This document shows positions 34,011 through 45,495 of a DNA stretch of 64,000 bases, one piece after another (the first letter of the stretch is position 1; each line of letters opens with the position of its first letter). The position numbers and the translations under genes are program-made. Origin of the DNA: Anadara kagoshimensis (lineage: Eukaryota > Mollusca > Bivalvia > Arcoida > Arcidae); assembly GCA_021292105.1 (NCBI GenBank), contig CM037869.1, positions 30,085,536-30,149,535 of the forward strand, in the 5' to 3' direction. Under the pieces are notes generated by a model. That model searched no databases, was not told the DNA's origin, and was given only the letters and a program-made list of their open reading frames with translations.

Positions 34011-36327
34011 TTTAACAAACAACAAAACTTTAATTAATTTTGAAACAGTTTAATCAAAGAACATTTGCATAATATTGTTGGCTACTAGAGCAGAATCCTC
34101 AGTCATAAATGTAAAGGCCGTATATCCTCAACATTATCATGTATTTACATCTATATACAAACAATGATATTTAACAATGAGAGTTCTGTTTTACTGAGCT
34201 ATGAAGTGAATGACATAACGCATCAAGTTCAATATACGTACTGAAATAAATCGCAAACAGATTGATGAAGAATAGGTAAAGTAAAGTCAATGCACTACTT
34301 TATGACGCATGCTTTGTGCACTGATCTAATCTAATTTTGTTGAAAATGAATGGCTTTCTTTTCAGTTACAAGTTACCAAACATGACCTGAATCCCTCACT
34401 CTTACTTATTTGCATTTGAAATTTGGACATCTTTGATAGTCAAAATTTTTAATCTTCTAAAAACTAGATTTAAAAAAATAGCAGCCCTTAAAAACAGATT
34501 TTAACTGGTCAACAGTTTGTAGGCAATTACATATACTGACAAATTTTTCTGATATTTAGTAATAACTCACAGATCCAGAACAAGCGCGTTTTGTTACACT
34601 TCGATCGCCAAACACACGATTGTTACTCTTTGAACGATTCAAGACTCAAAATTAACAGCTGCATAATCCGATGAACCTAAACAAAAAACTTTCTATTGGA
34701 GGCAGTTGCTTGAGAAAAGAAAATTATTTTTTTTCAGATGGGCGCGCGCACGTGCGAAATAACCATTTGGGCTGAATTGAAATTAGTCAACAAAACAATT
34801 GTAAATAAACCCACAATGACCATTGAGCAATAGAAAAAACCCGTGATCTTTAGTATAACGTTTTGTCTCCAACAAGCAGTAGTAACAACACTTATGTTAG
34901 CGGTTATCGTATTTTTACATTGAAGAATCAAATTTAGCGGTCCACAGCAATAATGTTTTGACGTTTCTTGTTGTTTATTTCATACACACGATAGTAATTT
35001 ACAGTATTTCTCAACAATGAGAGTTTGTAATATTTGTTTCACTTTCCATATTGATATTCGTTTATTATATATTGTTATGATTGTTTAGTCGCAAGGTAAG
35101 TGGCGATGTGTTCGTGGGTACTAACTCAATGCCTAAAAAACATAGTCACTGTACTCTGCATTGGGTAAACATGTAAGGAAATGAAGTTCCAGCGAAATAA
35201 ATGAAAAAAAAACATTCACAATCAAAAACTTGGAATTCGGGTGTACCAAACCTAGTGTATCATGTGACGTACTCATTTACACAATTTTTAATGAAGTATC
35301 ATGATTTACATAACACTTCCTATCGCTAGTTGGGTTAATTGGCGCTATAAAAACGAAGTCCTTAACAAAAATAGGATTAAATAAACAAATAGCAAACAAA
35401 ATGTATATAAGATATGAACGGAAAACTAAATAAATTAGGTTTAATGATTTATATTTAGTTACATTTCTTATTCAAATATATTAAACAACAACAAACAGAA
35501 ATATAACTATTACAAAAATAGTTAAAAATTAGCACAAACTAAATCTAAGACAACCAAATTCAGCAAAACAATTAAAAAAACTCAAGATATTAATCAACAC
35601 GGCCATATTTACGAAATCAACGTAACCATAGTTACGGTATCAACGTCACCATAGTTACGAAATGAACGTCACCATAGTTACGAAATGAACGTCACCATAG
35701 TTACGGAATCAACTTTACAATAGATACCAAATCTACGTAACCATAGTTTTAAATTAACAAACAATTTTTAACATCAAAATTTCAATATATTTGAAAAAAT
35801 CCAGTGTAAGATATAATTATTCTTCTTGATGGCGCCACTTTACAATATTTATGTACTAACACATTACAAACTAAACAATTTTGATATTATTTGTGAATCA
35901 CGTGATAAGTGTGAATTTGCGATTTCTGAATACAAGTTCTATTAGTCATTTAAATTAACCAGAATCAACCTTTATTGAAATTGTGGGATTATTTCATACC
36001 TAAATAATTACGTTCGCAAATAAATCGCATTATCATATTAAAATATTATTAGCTTAGGGTCTTAAAAAATTATTACTTTAGTTATGTTTATACACTTTGT
36101 AACAACAAAAAATAACAATAATAAACAATACAAATGTGAACAGAAAACTTCCCATGTGAGTTAAATGTTTTAACAGGACTCACTGGTTTTCATAAAATAC
36201 ACAATATATTGATACCAACCATTTCTTTTACATTTAAAACTATTGCCACTATACACTCAATTTTGTGTTACAAAGACAAAAAAACTAGAAAACTGTAAGG
36301 TATACTTGTAACAATCAGACAGAAACA
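34011..36327. other. Intergenic, AT-rich, one short tandem array
   Basis: No gene is seen. The only ordered structure is the 23-bp array at 35600-35750. A short alternating purine-pyrimidine run (GGGCGCGCGCACGTGCG) lies at 34740-34756. Confidence 0.55.
35600..35750. repeat. 23-bp tandem array with near-palindromic GTNACCATAGTTAC cores
   Basis: Units start at 35621, 35644, 35667 and 35690, exactly 23 bases apart, with degenerate units on both sides. Each has GTCACCATAGTTAC or GTAACCATAGTTAC. This core is close to the RFX-factor X-box consensus (RYYNYYATRRNRAC), one position off. Whether it binds anything is unknown. Confidence 0.75.
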
Positions 36328-36450
36328 TACTTGCCCATGTTCGAATCACAAACCTAAAAGTAAAGACTTAGAAAAACTGGCAAAAAAGGTTAAACGTGTG
36401 ACTTTTCAAGGGAGAATTGCTCCAAGAGTATTAGCACCGCTTGTATACGC
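36328..36450 (-). repeat. Retroelement 3' fragment, diverged
   Basis: AACATACTTGCCCATGTTCG through GTTAAACGTGTGACTTTTCA matches the outer end of the family in minus orientation. A poly-C/poly-A run follows at about 36465-36488. Confidence 0.55.
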
Positions 36451-36556
36451 TAAGTAAGAACAAACCCCCCCCCCCCCAAAAAAAAAAAATTCTTTAGACA
36501 TTTTCCTTAAAATTGAAGCGCAAAATTAATTGTCACAAACAGTTTATTTTTAATAA

Positions 36557-38256
36557 ACAAGAGGCCCATGGGCCTAAACGCTCACCTGTGACCTTTGAAC
36601 CCATGAGCTTCATTCAAATATCAAAATGATAAAGAGGCCAATATTCTAATATACATCCCTATACAAAAAGTTTATAGTTTTTGAGATAAATAATCATCTC
36701 AGTACTTGTTTGTATCTGTGATCTTGACATCTGAACCCATGCCCTTCATTCATATATCAAAATGACCACTGTGCCAGTACCAACAATATTCTAATATACA
36801 TGCCTATACAAAAAGTTAATAGTTTTCAAGATAATTAACCATTTAGGTATTCATTCGCATCTGTGACCTTGACCTTTGAACCCATGACCTTCATTCATAT
36901 ATCAAAATGATCATTAGGATAATACCTAAATATTCTAATATACATGCCTATACAAAAGGTATATAGTTTTTGAGATAAATAATCATTTCAGAACTTGTTC
37001 ACATCTGTGACTTTGACCTTTGAACCCATAACCTTCATTCATATATCAAAATGGTTGTTAGGCTAATACCTACACTATTCTAATATACATGTATATACAA
37101 AAAGTTAACAGTTTTCAAGATAATTAACCATTCAGGTATTCATTCACATCTGTGACCTTGACTTTTGAACCCATGACCTTCATTCATATCTCAAAATGAT
37201 CGTTAGGATAATACCTAAAATATTCTAATATACATGCCTATACAAAAAGTCTATAGTTTTTGAGATAAATAATCATTTCAGTACTTGTTTACATCTGTGA
37301 CCTTGACCTTTGAACTCATGACCTTTTATCATATATCAAAATGACCATTAGGCCATTACCTACAATATTCTTATATATATGCCTATACAAAAAGTCTATA
37401 GTTTTTGAGATAAATAATCATTTCAGTACTTGTTTACATCTGTGACCTTGACCTTTGAACTCATGACCTTTATCTATATATCAGAATGACCATTGGGCCA
37501 TTACCTACAATATTCTAATGTATATGCCTATACAAAAAGTTCATAGTTTTGCAGATAATTAACTATTTTGGTAAACTTGTACATCTGTGACCTTGACCTT
37601 TGAACCCATGACCTTAATCAATATATCAAAATGATTGTCATGTCAATACCTACAATTAACTAAAAATCCTACGTCATTATCACCAGAAATGTTTAAAAAA
37701 TAGCATTTTTTATCAAAGGTCAAAAACTGGGACATGACCTTGACCTTTGACCTTGACATCAATCGGAAGAAAATCGCAAGACAAGATCAACAGTGAAAAC
37801 TCCATACAATTATCTTCAGCCATTATGAAGTTATAACAATAAATGTCTCATTTTAAAAATTACATAATTTTACGCAAAAAACGCGTAACCTATTTTTCGT
37901 CCAATTTTCATCAAAAACACAATTTTAATGTATCTAGGTATCCTGAATCCAAAAATCTAATCAAAATTTGTCTGCACCTTTTGGTTTCAGAGAAGAAGAT
38001 TTTTTTTGTCTTTTGGCTATTTATAGTAACGGCAGCCATATTGTTGGGCGTGGTCAAACCCCGAACACAATTTTGAAAGCCTGTTACCTAGGCATAATAA
38101 TCACCAAGTTTCATCAAATTTGGCTCAGTAGTTTTGGAGGAGAAGATTAAAATGTAAAGTTTACGCACGCACGACGCACGACACACGACGGACGACGGAC
38201 GACGGACGGTGATAGATAGCAATAGCTCATCTGAGACTTTCGGCTCAGGTGAGCTA
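36557..38256 (+). mobile_element. Helentron-like non-autonomous element with an eight-unit tandem core
   Basis: The start is ACAAGAGGCCCATGGGCC, a small palindrome typical of a very common mollusc element. The end is a hairpin, AGCTCATCTGAG with CTCAGGTGAGCT, followed at once by AA; this gives a CTAA terminus as in Helitron-class elements. Between them, 36578-37660 holds eight units of about 145 bases in alternating A and B types (290-base dimers), then about 450 bases of unique sequence, then GAC-rich short repeats. This is the layout of oyster pearl/HINE elements. There is no coding frame, and no target duplication is evident. The class call rests on structure alone. Confidence 0.75.
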
Positions 38257-38892
38257 AAAATGTATTTTCCGCTTATGAAATATAAAAATTTGGCTTTCCC
38301 ATTTAAGGCAAGGTTCATTGTCCGTAAAACTGTGTATAAAGATGAGATAAATAATTATTACATCAAGGCAGAAACAGTTCCTAAACTTTTTCACTAGTTT
38401 CTCGTGTTTATATATTCACCTAAATATTGCTACTATAAGCAAGAAAACACTAGCAAAATATATTTTAGAAACTTTTGCTACAATTATGTTATAACGTAAG
38501 TGCCTTATGTAAACTAACATCTTTAATAAGCAATCATAGACACAAAAACAGCATCAATATTAAAAGTACGAGGGGAATTAATCGGAATGTGAAGTCAGAA
38601 GTAAATATTTATGTATGCTTTTGCGAAGAGATATATATATCAGACCAACAAATTTTGTTTTCAATTAATAATAGAACGTCATTATCTGTTAATTAAAATG
38701 TGTCAAAAGCAAAAAGGGGAATTTGTTTTGCAATATGTTGGTGTTGATAAAGTGATAAATACAAATGCATTTCATTTAAGGCCTTATGTGCTACCAGCTG
38801 AAAGAGGACTAAGTAAGTAAGTAACATTGCAAAATAAACATAGCAAAACATTTTTTGCCGATAATTCTCAAAAGTCTAAAAAAAGAACAAAC

Positions 38893-39325
38893 CAATATGT
38901 GTTCAAAATACAACCAAAACGCCAAGTAATAACTTTGAAAACTAGGTAAATTGGAAAAACACATACTCTCACCTGGGAAAACTACACTAAACTATCTTTG
39001 ATAATTTCCACATATAAAACAGCGGTCGATGATTTTGAGAAATAACAATTATCAATATTTGTCAGATGAGAGATTTATTATACGATTTAAAAATAGCTTA
39101 ACATCTGTAAAGATTTATAAGTTATACTACTATTCACTTATGACAATTTTGATTACACGCGTGGCGGGAGTAGCTAACGAAACGGGAGGTGCTTACCTTT
39201 CCGGAGCACTCGTTCTCACTTTCCTCCGTAGACATTCATGCGTTTAACCTAAAATGCCAGTTTTACATTTTTACTTTGCTTGAGGATAGTGTAATTGGGA
39301 ATTGAAAGGCATGTTTGTCTGATTT
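38893..39325. repeat. Inverted pair of retroelement 3' fragments
   Basis: The left half, AACAAACCAATATGTGTTC on, is minus. The right half from 39145 (TTTTGATTACACGCGTGGCG, CCTTTCCGGAGCACTCG) to GGCATGTTTGTCTGAT is plus. The shared outer ends point outward and about 150 bases separate the halves. Confidence 0.6.
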
Positions 39326-39531
39326 TCTGGTAACGAAATGAAAGTAAAATATTAACAAGTTATAGAATACATAATATATACACATAGTGTGTGTGTATTT
39401 TAATTTATATTCCAGCAGTCTTGTAATATATTAAGCAGTTTAAAAGTACCTAAATGCATCACAATTTAAAGATAAACCTTTGAAAAAATGCTTCCTGGAA
39501 CAAAACTATTTATCATAATCAGTTCTAATCA

Positions 39532-39690
39532 TATATGGCCCATTAGGCAAATGCTTGTCCTGGTTTATGTGGCATGAAATAATTAAGATAACAACTCTCC
39601 ATCTTGGATGGAAATTTAGGCCATCAAAGGAGTAGCTCCTAGCCGGATATGGCTAGATCCCTAGGGCCTTGAATCAAGAGTCCTGGACTT
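39532..39690 (-). repeat. SINE remnant related to the one at 10626
   Basis: GCCCATTAGGC, CCTGGTTTATGTGGCATG and AACAACTCTCCATCTTGG follow the order of GCCCATCAGGC, CCGGTTTCCGTGGCGTTAAG and CAAGACTCTCCCCTG in the intact copy. Confidence 0.5.
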
Positions 39691-40758
39691 TAATCCATTA
39701 TCTAGACTTTATGTCTACGTATCTTATAGAAAATTTATTAATGTGGACAAATAGCGTACAGTTTATAATTTACGATTTGATTTGATACCATCATCCAATC
39801 GGTCACAATAAAAGCTTCGGTACAAATGAATGAAAATTTGATACTGAAAAGATATCCGAAACAAAAACATGTACTTAGCAACAATAAACATAATGTATAT
39901 CCCAATAAACGTAACGTACGAAAACAATTTTTGTTACAAGATTGCGCACTGAAAACTGAATTTTAATTTTTATGAACATACAATATAAAAAAGAGCAAAA
40001 AATACGTTTGGTAGACATCCATCATGTTCACAAAAATGCAATCTTGGTAAACATTCTTTATCGAGAACTTATATGGCGTTTTTTGTATTCTAATACGCAA
40101 ATAATCCTCACAATACTAAAGGCTCAGCTGATTATAGGCAAAATCAGTAAAGCAAAATCAAAAATGACAAATTAAAAGCTCTATGGTGTTGACTGTTTTA
40201 ATGTTTAATGCGCTTAAAATTTGTAAATATTTTTATATCATTAATGGTAGTACAAAAATTTAGCGACCTTTCGCACTTCATGATAATAATGATGGCTTTA
40301 CAATACCCGTCCAACAATTTTAATTTACTGGAAGACATTAATTTTAAGACGATTTTGATTTTGATGATAAAACTAACTTGGAAAAATGATCATAAGTTGA
40401 ATAAAAGATCTTAATGTGTAACTTTGTCAAGAAAAGCATCAGCAGTTTGTATGTGAAATTAAACATACTCTAGCAAATTATCATTTATTTTCAAACAGTT
40501 TTTTTTGCGTTTCAAAACTACATTTAAAGGACAGCCATGCATCATTATTGAGTTATTTCATTTCAAGAACTCAAATTTCTAACAAACTTATGCATTCTTT
40601 TTAGAACTGTGAACAGATCTTTAAGGAAGCTGTAACTTAAAAATTAACTGATAGTTATCATTACACTGCACAAACCACATTATTCATTTAAAAATTACCC
40701 TTTTTGAAGCATAATGCTTAATAACTAGTCAAAAGAAATGCTTTTAAACGTTGGTTAT
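39691..40758. other. Intergenic, nothing recognised
   Basis: AT-rich sequence with short open frames near 39972-40414 that lack splice borders and family resemblance. Confidence 0.5.
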
Positions 40759-40949
40759 ACAGTAAAACCTCGTTATAATGCCCCTCAATAACTTTGCCAC
40801 CTCGCTTATCGCCACACTATTTTGAAGTCCCAAAATTCATTTTGCTTATGTTTTGCTTTATCCGTCTCCCCCAATTTATCGCCAAACCCCTTTATAAAGC
40901 CAAAATTTGACTGAACAAATGGTGGCGATGAATTGAGGTTTTACTGTAC
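40759..40949. mobile_element. pogo/Tigger-like MITE
   Basis: The ends TACAGTAAAACCTCGTTATA and, inverted, GAATTGAGGTTTTACTGTA flank 150 bases of non-coding sequence. The CAGTAAAACCTC terminus and a flanking TA are hallmarks of pogo/Tigger DNA transposons. Confidence 0.8.
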
Positions 40950-41767
40950 ATACATCTTGATATTTTGACTAATCAATTGATTAAACTAATCAAGCTTCTA
41001 ACAGTTGGAAAAAATAAATGAGGAAAATATATATTAAATATCTTCAATTAAGAGAAAATCTTTTGAAAACTTGTAATAAAAACTTACAGCTTATTGGCGT
41101 AATTATTTAGTTTTTATATTATGTTGGCATTGAAATGCAAAGAAAATATCAACAGGATATACAGAAAGAAAAATGTCCGTATACCGGATATGACAGAATC
41201 GCACAAACATGTTATTAACCATGTGACGCGATAATTCACTATCACGATCTCAGCTCTTTCTGTCGAAACTATGTGAATTTTGATTTAAATGACACGACTG
41301 TTAATTACAAATATGGACAAAAATTACTGAGGTATTTATTATTATTGTTCATCAATTAAAGGCGATAATGGCAGAAGGGAAATAACTCTAAATGACATAA
41401 TGCTGTTTATTGAATTTTATTTTTGAGTTATTTCCCTTTGAACGTACGTGCTTCAAAATCCATGGAAAACCAAATTATGGCCCTCTTAACGCACTGAATC
41501 AATGATATTTAAGTATTTAATGAATGATATTCCGATGTAATATTTACATATGAATATTAATCAATATCAAAATCACTAATTTAAATTTCATGACAATATA
41601 AACAATCTTGAATAATAACACTAAATTATCAAATTATTGAATTAAAACTAGGTTTCACCTTCAGTAATACATAGTAGGTGTTTAATATTATTTTCAAAAT
41701 TTGATTTACATCATTGTTTTACTGTTTCTTTTGAATGTCGACATTTTTTATATACTGTATGTGTAAA

Positions 41768-42012
41768 CCCTAGCTTATCAAGGACCAAAAGTTGTTTTGC
41801 CATCATCACAATAATGTTGATAAGTATGATGTCTCTGTATTCAAAATTATCCTGGATATACGATTATTTCATGTCCGATAGTTCAATGTTTTTCATTCCT
41901 AATTGTGATTACAACAGTAGCTACGTACCGGAGCACCCGGCCTCACCTTCCCTGGTGGAAGTTTACATGCTTTCCTTTATTTGTCAATTCTCAGATTTTT
42001 TACTTTGCATTT
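41768..42012 (+). repeat. Retroelement 3' fragment
   Basis: AAACCCTAGCTTATCAAGGA is the reverse-transcriptase tail side and ACCGGAGCACCCGGCCTCAC the marker block. The copy ends near GCATTTGAAATT. Confidence 0.7.
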
Positions 42013-42454
42013 GAAATTATTATTTTTTTAAAATTAAAACATGGAAGGTATTTTTGCTCTTTGATTTATTTTTGCTGCACAGAGACATTTGATAATGGCA
42101 TCAAGAAATGTTAAATGTTGTCAATATATTTAAATGACATAGCAACAAAATTAATTATCACATATTTTAATTCAGGAACAATTTTCTTAAATAATTAAAA
42201 ACTTAACAATAAACTTTATTCTTTTAACAAAAATTCAATGTTACTGACTCCAATATTTTAAGAGGTGTAGACCAAACCTCGCTGATATTGCTATTAATAA
42301 TACGTCAAACACCCTATTTTGACTCAATTGAATAAATTCCTCAAAAAAAACTTTACTATGCTTTGTGGTTAAGTATTGTCTAATATTCGTTAAAAAATAA
42401 ATTTGCTGTTTCTCTTTTTCTCATTTTAATTTCTCATCTTTAGAATATTGGAAT

Positions 42455-42830
42455 TTCGAATTTAGGTAGGAACATTACTGATGAAGAATTTTATTCCAAA
42501 ACGGCCCTCTAGTGCTGCAAAATAAGCAACAGTTTATAATACATATTATAACAGTTTTAATCTTACAAACTAAACTGTTTTCTAAGATTTTGAAAAGATA
42601 CACAAAGGGCCAAACTATATAAAACCAAAATAAGCTGGAAAATTTGCTCCATGAGGGAAAATACCTTAGTTTTGAGAAATTAAGGATTTCAACTAGCAGA
42701 TAATAGTAAATTTCTGACAAAAATACACAATTAATGCCTACTGAGTTTGTTATAATCTTGAGGAAACACCAACCAGCAGAGATACCGACTTAGTGGTTAA
42801 ACTGAATATGATACCAGTTTAATTTAAGTA
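42455..42830 (+). repeat. 310-bp repeat, single diverged copy
   Basis: GGAACATTACTGATGAAGAATT, CTCTAGTGCTGCAAAAT and, at the far end, CACCAACCAGCAGAGATACCG match parts of the repeat at 24317-24935, with the internal part rearranged. Confidence 0.5.
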
Positions 42831-43098
42831 ATAATTCCAGGATAATGATTGAGAGGTCGGTAATTTTGATAAATTAAATATTCATATGTATATACATATA
42901 TAATTATAAATGAGAAGAAGACATACATCAATGACGTGGAATCTGCTAATATGTAATGTCAATAACTTACGTATCACAAATGATGCTATTTCATACAAAT
43001 ATCTACATATCATCACCCACACATATATACACAGATATATATATATATATATATTTATACATTAAACAATAATATCATCTAGGTACACTAAACACACA

Positions 43099-43355
43099 CT
43101 ATGTAAATCCTAAGGAAGTATATTGTAACACAGTTTGTACTACCCACATATAACATAAATATAGTATACATTTTAATAAACTATCTTGGTTTTTAATTAC
43201 ATGTCCACAGCAGGAATTTTTTATTGTTGAATTATTATTATTTGATATAGTTGTCTCCCCTGAATTTATATCAAAGCTACAATCTCCCGTTAGGTGGCAT
43301 AGCTTGTAACACCGAGATCCCGTATTAGAAAGACTTATATCGTCCATAGAACGAT
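43099..43355 (-). CDS. NALF: NALF terminal exon, C-terminal membrane helix
   Basis: It completes the split codon of the exon before it (G + AT gives Asp) and reads DRSMDDISLSNTGSRCYKLC, a polar Asn-rich stretch, then the helix LLKCILYLCYMWVVQ, to a TAG at 43099-43101. The linker is shorter than in vertebrates. Both phase and position fit. Confidence 0.85.
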
Positions 43356-43463
43356 CTGAAATAAAGAAGAAAATAATTATAATTATATTATTAGATTATA
43401 TTTGAACCTGTCTATAAAAGATACCCCAGCAGATAAGTATATATATATATATATATAATATAT

Positions 43464-43497
<34 letters not shown>

Positions 43498-45040
43498 AAA
43501 AGCCATCAAGGGAACCTGGAATAACATCTGCGCCTTAATGCACTCATTAACACATAAATAAAGAGCAATTGGGTTTCAAGTTTGCTTGACTTTAAAAAGC
43601 AGGTGGTCCTTCCATAGAGGTGACGGATATGACTGTACAGTTTTTCCTAAAGTTTTATAAATAGAGTGTGGTTTTAAATAAAGAAACAATTAATTATAGC
43701 GTGATTATGTTCGTATATAATCACGCATTTTAATACTAAATGAACCTCGATGGTTGAAAACACCAGTGTACCTATCATTGCAAGGCTTTTATTGTGTAGG
43801 TTCAAATCCTTCTTAAGCAAGCGATGAGTGTGTAGACGCTTTCAGTTTTGCTGAAATTTGTTTTTTCCTCCACCAGTCACAAGACTGACCTCTCGTTATA
43901 CATGAAACAATCTTGATTTTGTCGTTGAACTCCAATTTCCTTTTTACTTATGTTTTGTAATCCAACAAACCCTTATCTCAAAATAGAATATCTGTATAGG
44001 TTGCAATCAGGTCATTAACTACAACTATTTGAAAATCGAAACTCGATGATAAAAAACCTTTATGAAGCGCCCGGTCATTTCCTTGGTTAAAATTCATGTG
44101 TTTAGCTTAATGCGCTAATTTGTAAAGTTTTAAGTTTGTTTTTTTATCTGTAATTTGACAAGGACTGGTATGTTTGTGTTTGATTTCATTCTTCATAATT
44201 ATGGTTTTGTTTCGATTTGTCTTCATAAATGATTGCTCCTAAGAAACATCCTAAATGATCAGAATATCCATTTCTTTGTAAATTCAACCCGTTGAAACAA
44301 TTCAGGAATTTCTAAAGTGCTATATAACTATTTAGTAACATATATATAGAATTTTTATTGGGAAGTTGCTTAGATTTTTCTTTCATTTGTCACTTAAACA
44401 TGCCATTTGTGGTGTTATCAAATTACACACATCTCTGTTATAAGACCCACGCTTTCTATTAATTTTGATATTGCATCGTTATATTGTTGTTTACTAACAA
44501 AAAATTCATTCACTGAATCACCTAATTAGACACATTCAACTATCTTTTTATAATCAGCGAATTATACACAATAGTATCAACATTAATGTCAATTAAGTTG
44601 ATGCTTATGAGCACATTATTCTATTTGCAATAAAACATAGACCATGAGTCTGACCATGCCTCTAGCAGTTGAAAGATCGCAACTTTCTTATATAAGAATA
44701 GGTAGATCGGAATCAACAATTTATTTAATTTTAAAATACATACAGAAATAATAAACAATTTTATATAAAAATTTCATAAATGTACACAAATACCAGCGTA
44801 TTAACCTAAGTTCCATTTGTACACAAAAATTGTCGCAAACTGTAATAACATTACAATCCATATATAATTCTTACCTTTGCATATAAAACTAGGTTCTCCA
44901 GCTTGGAATTCCAAAGTTTCTGGACGTAAAAACGGACATTTTGTTTCCACGTCCAAACAAAAGTCAACACATGGTTCTATTTCTAAGTCATTATAATAAT
45001 AAGGAATCTGAGATGCACATAGCCATCTTTTGTAAGCCTC
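43099..45040 (-). CDS. NALF: NALCN channel auxiliary factor, FAM155/NALF (NLF-1) family, last two exons
   Basis: FAM155/NALF proteins (NLF-1 in nematodes) bind the NALCN sodium-leak channel, help it leave the ER and form part of its complex with UNC79 and UNC80, setting resting excitability of neurons. Two minus-strand exons are present: 44875-45040 and 43099-43355. The first encodes EAYKRWLCASQIPYYY, then PCVDFCLDVETKCPF and GEPSFICKG, which matches the family's conserved Cys-rich box (compare VYKAWLC, PCKQYCLEVQTRCPF and FICTG in vertebrate FAM155A, from memory). The second ends with a hydrophobic helix, LLKCILYLCYMWVVQTVL, as in vertebrate members. Three-exon vertebrate genes have a huge first intron; here exon 1 is also missing from the window, so it must lie past 64000. 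The paralogue cannot be assigned. Confidence 0.85.
43404..43640. mobile_element. pogo-like MITE remnant split by a (TA)n run
   Basis: TTTGAACCTGTCTATAAAAG and, past the (TA)n block at 43438-43497, GGTGGTCCTTCCATAGAGGTG and GACTGTACAG match the family also seen at 470-612 and 46654-46812. It sits in the NALF intron. Confidence 0.55.
44068..44190 (+). repeat. Retroelement 3' fragment, diverged
   Basis: GAAGCGCCCGGTCATTTCC to ACTGGTATGTTTGTGTTTG matches the shared end of the family, in the NALF intron. Confidence 0.5.
44875..45040 (-). CDS. NALF: NALF penultimate exon, Cys-rich box
   Basis: It has 55 codons plus one base. The acceptor is TTTTTTTCAG|GAG and the donor GCAAAG|GTAAGA. The Cys residues fall in WLC, PCVDFC, TKC and FIC, the spacing conserved in the family and used for disulfides in the domain that caps NALCN. 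The sequence at its 5' edge recurs in the array at 45112-45495. Confidence 0.9.
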
Positions 45041-45111
45041 CTGAAAAAAACAAAAAATAAAATATTAAGTAAAAATAACAAATTTTATAAATCTCTCGAT
45101 AAAAAGTTAAT

Positions 45112-45495
45112 TCGTGCAAATGGCCACCCTTATATATGTCTCCTGAAAAATCGGTGCAAACAGCAACAATTTGTACGCCTCACGAAAAGAAATTTGCCGT
45201 GTAAATAGTCACTCTAAGTTTGCATCCTGAAAAAATATTCGGTACAAACAGCAATCTTTTGCACGCCTCACGAAAAAGTTATTCGGAGCAAATGGTCACT
45301 CTTAGTATGCCTCCTGTAAAAATATTCGGTTCGATCAGCAACCATATGTTTGCCTCTCGAAAGAAATTATTCCGTGTAAATGGTCATTCTAATTATGCCT
45401 ACTGAAAAAAATCGGTTTAAATAGCAATACCAGAAATCTTTTGAACGCATTACGAACAAATATTCCGTGCAAATGACCTAGTTATGTACGAGTCT
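45112..45495. repeat. 44-bp minisatellite derived from the NALF exon's 5' edge
   Basis: Nine units of 40-52 bases alternate between two types, making dimers of about 87 bases. Compared with the true exon border at 45015-45045, a typical unit (from AGCAATCTTTTGCACGCCTC to CGAAAAA) shares 23 of 28 bases. On the minus strand, units at 45156-45200 and 45240-45290 read EAYKLLLFA and EACKRLLFV against EAYKRWLCA in the exon. Units of the other type keep a pyrimidine tract and CAG at 45143, 45227, 45314 and 45402. Confidence 0.8.

Noticed and set aside
36557-38256. Possible simple satellite instead of a mobile element
   Set aside because: The defined start palindrome, the terminal hairpin with CTAA and the unique 3' segment recur as a unit in mollusc repeats, so a mobile element is the better reading.
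37843-38397. Several overlapping open frames of 60-77 codons
   Set aside because: They lie in the unique 3' part of the Helentron-like element on both strands and resemble no protein.
45220-45405. A 61-codon plus-strand frame with repeating residues
   Set aside because: It is the antisense reading of the exon-derived minisatellite; the 29-residue periodicity is the 87-base dimer.
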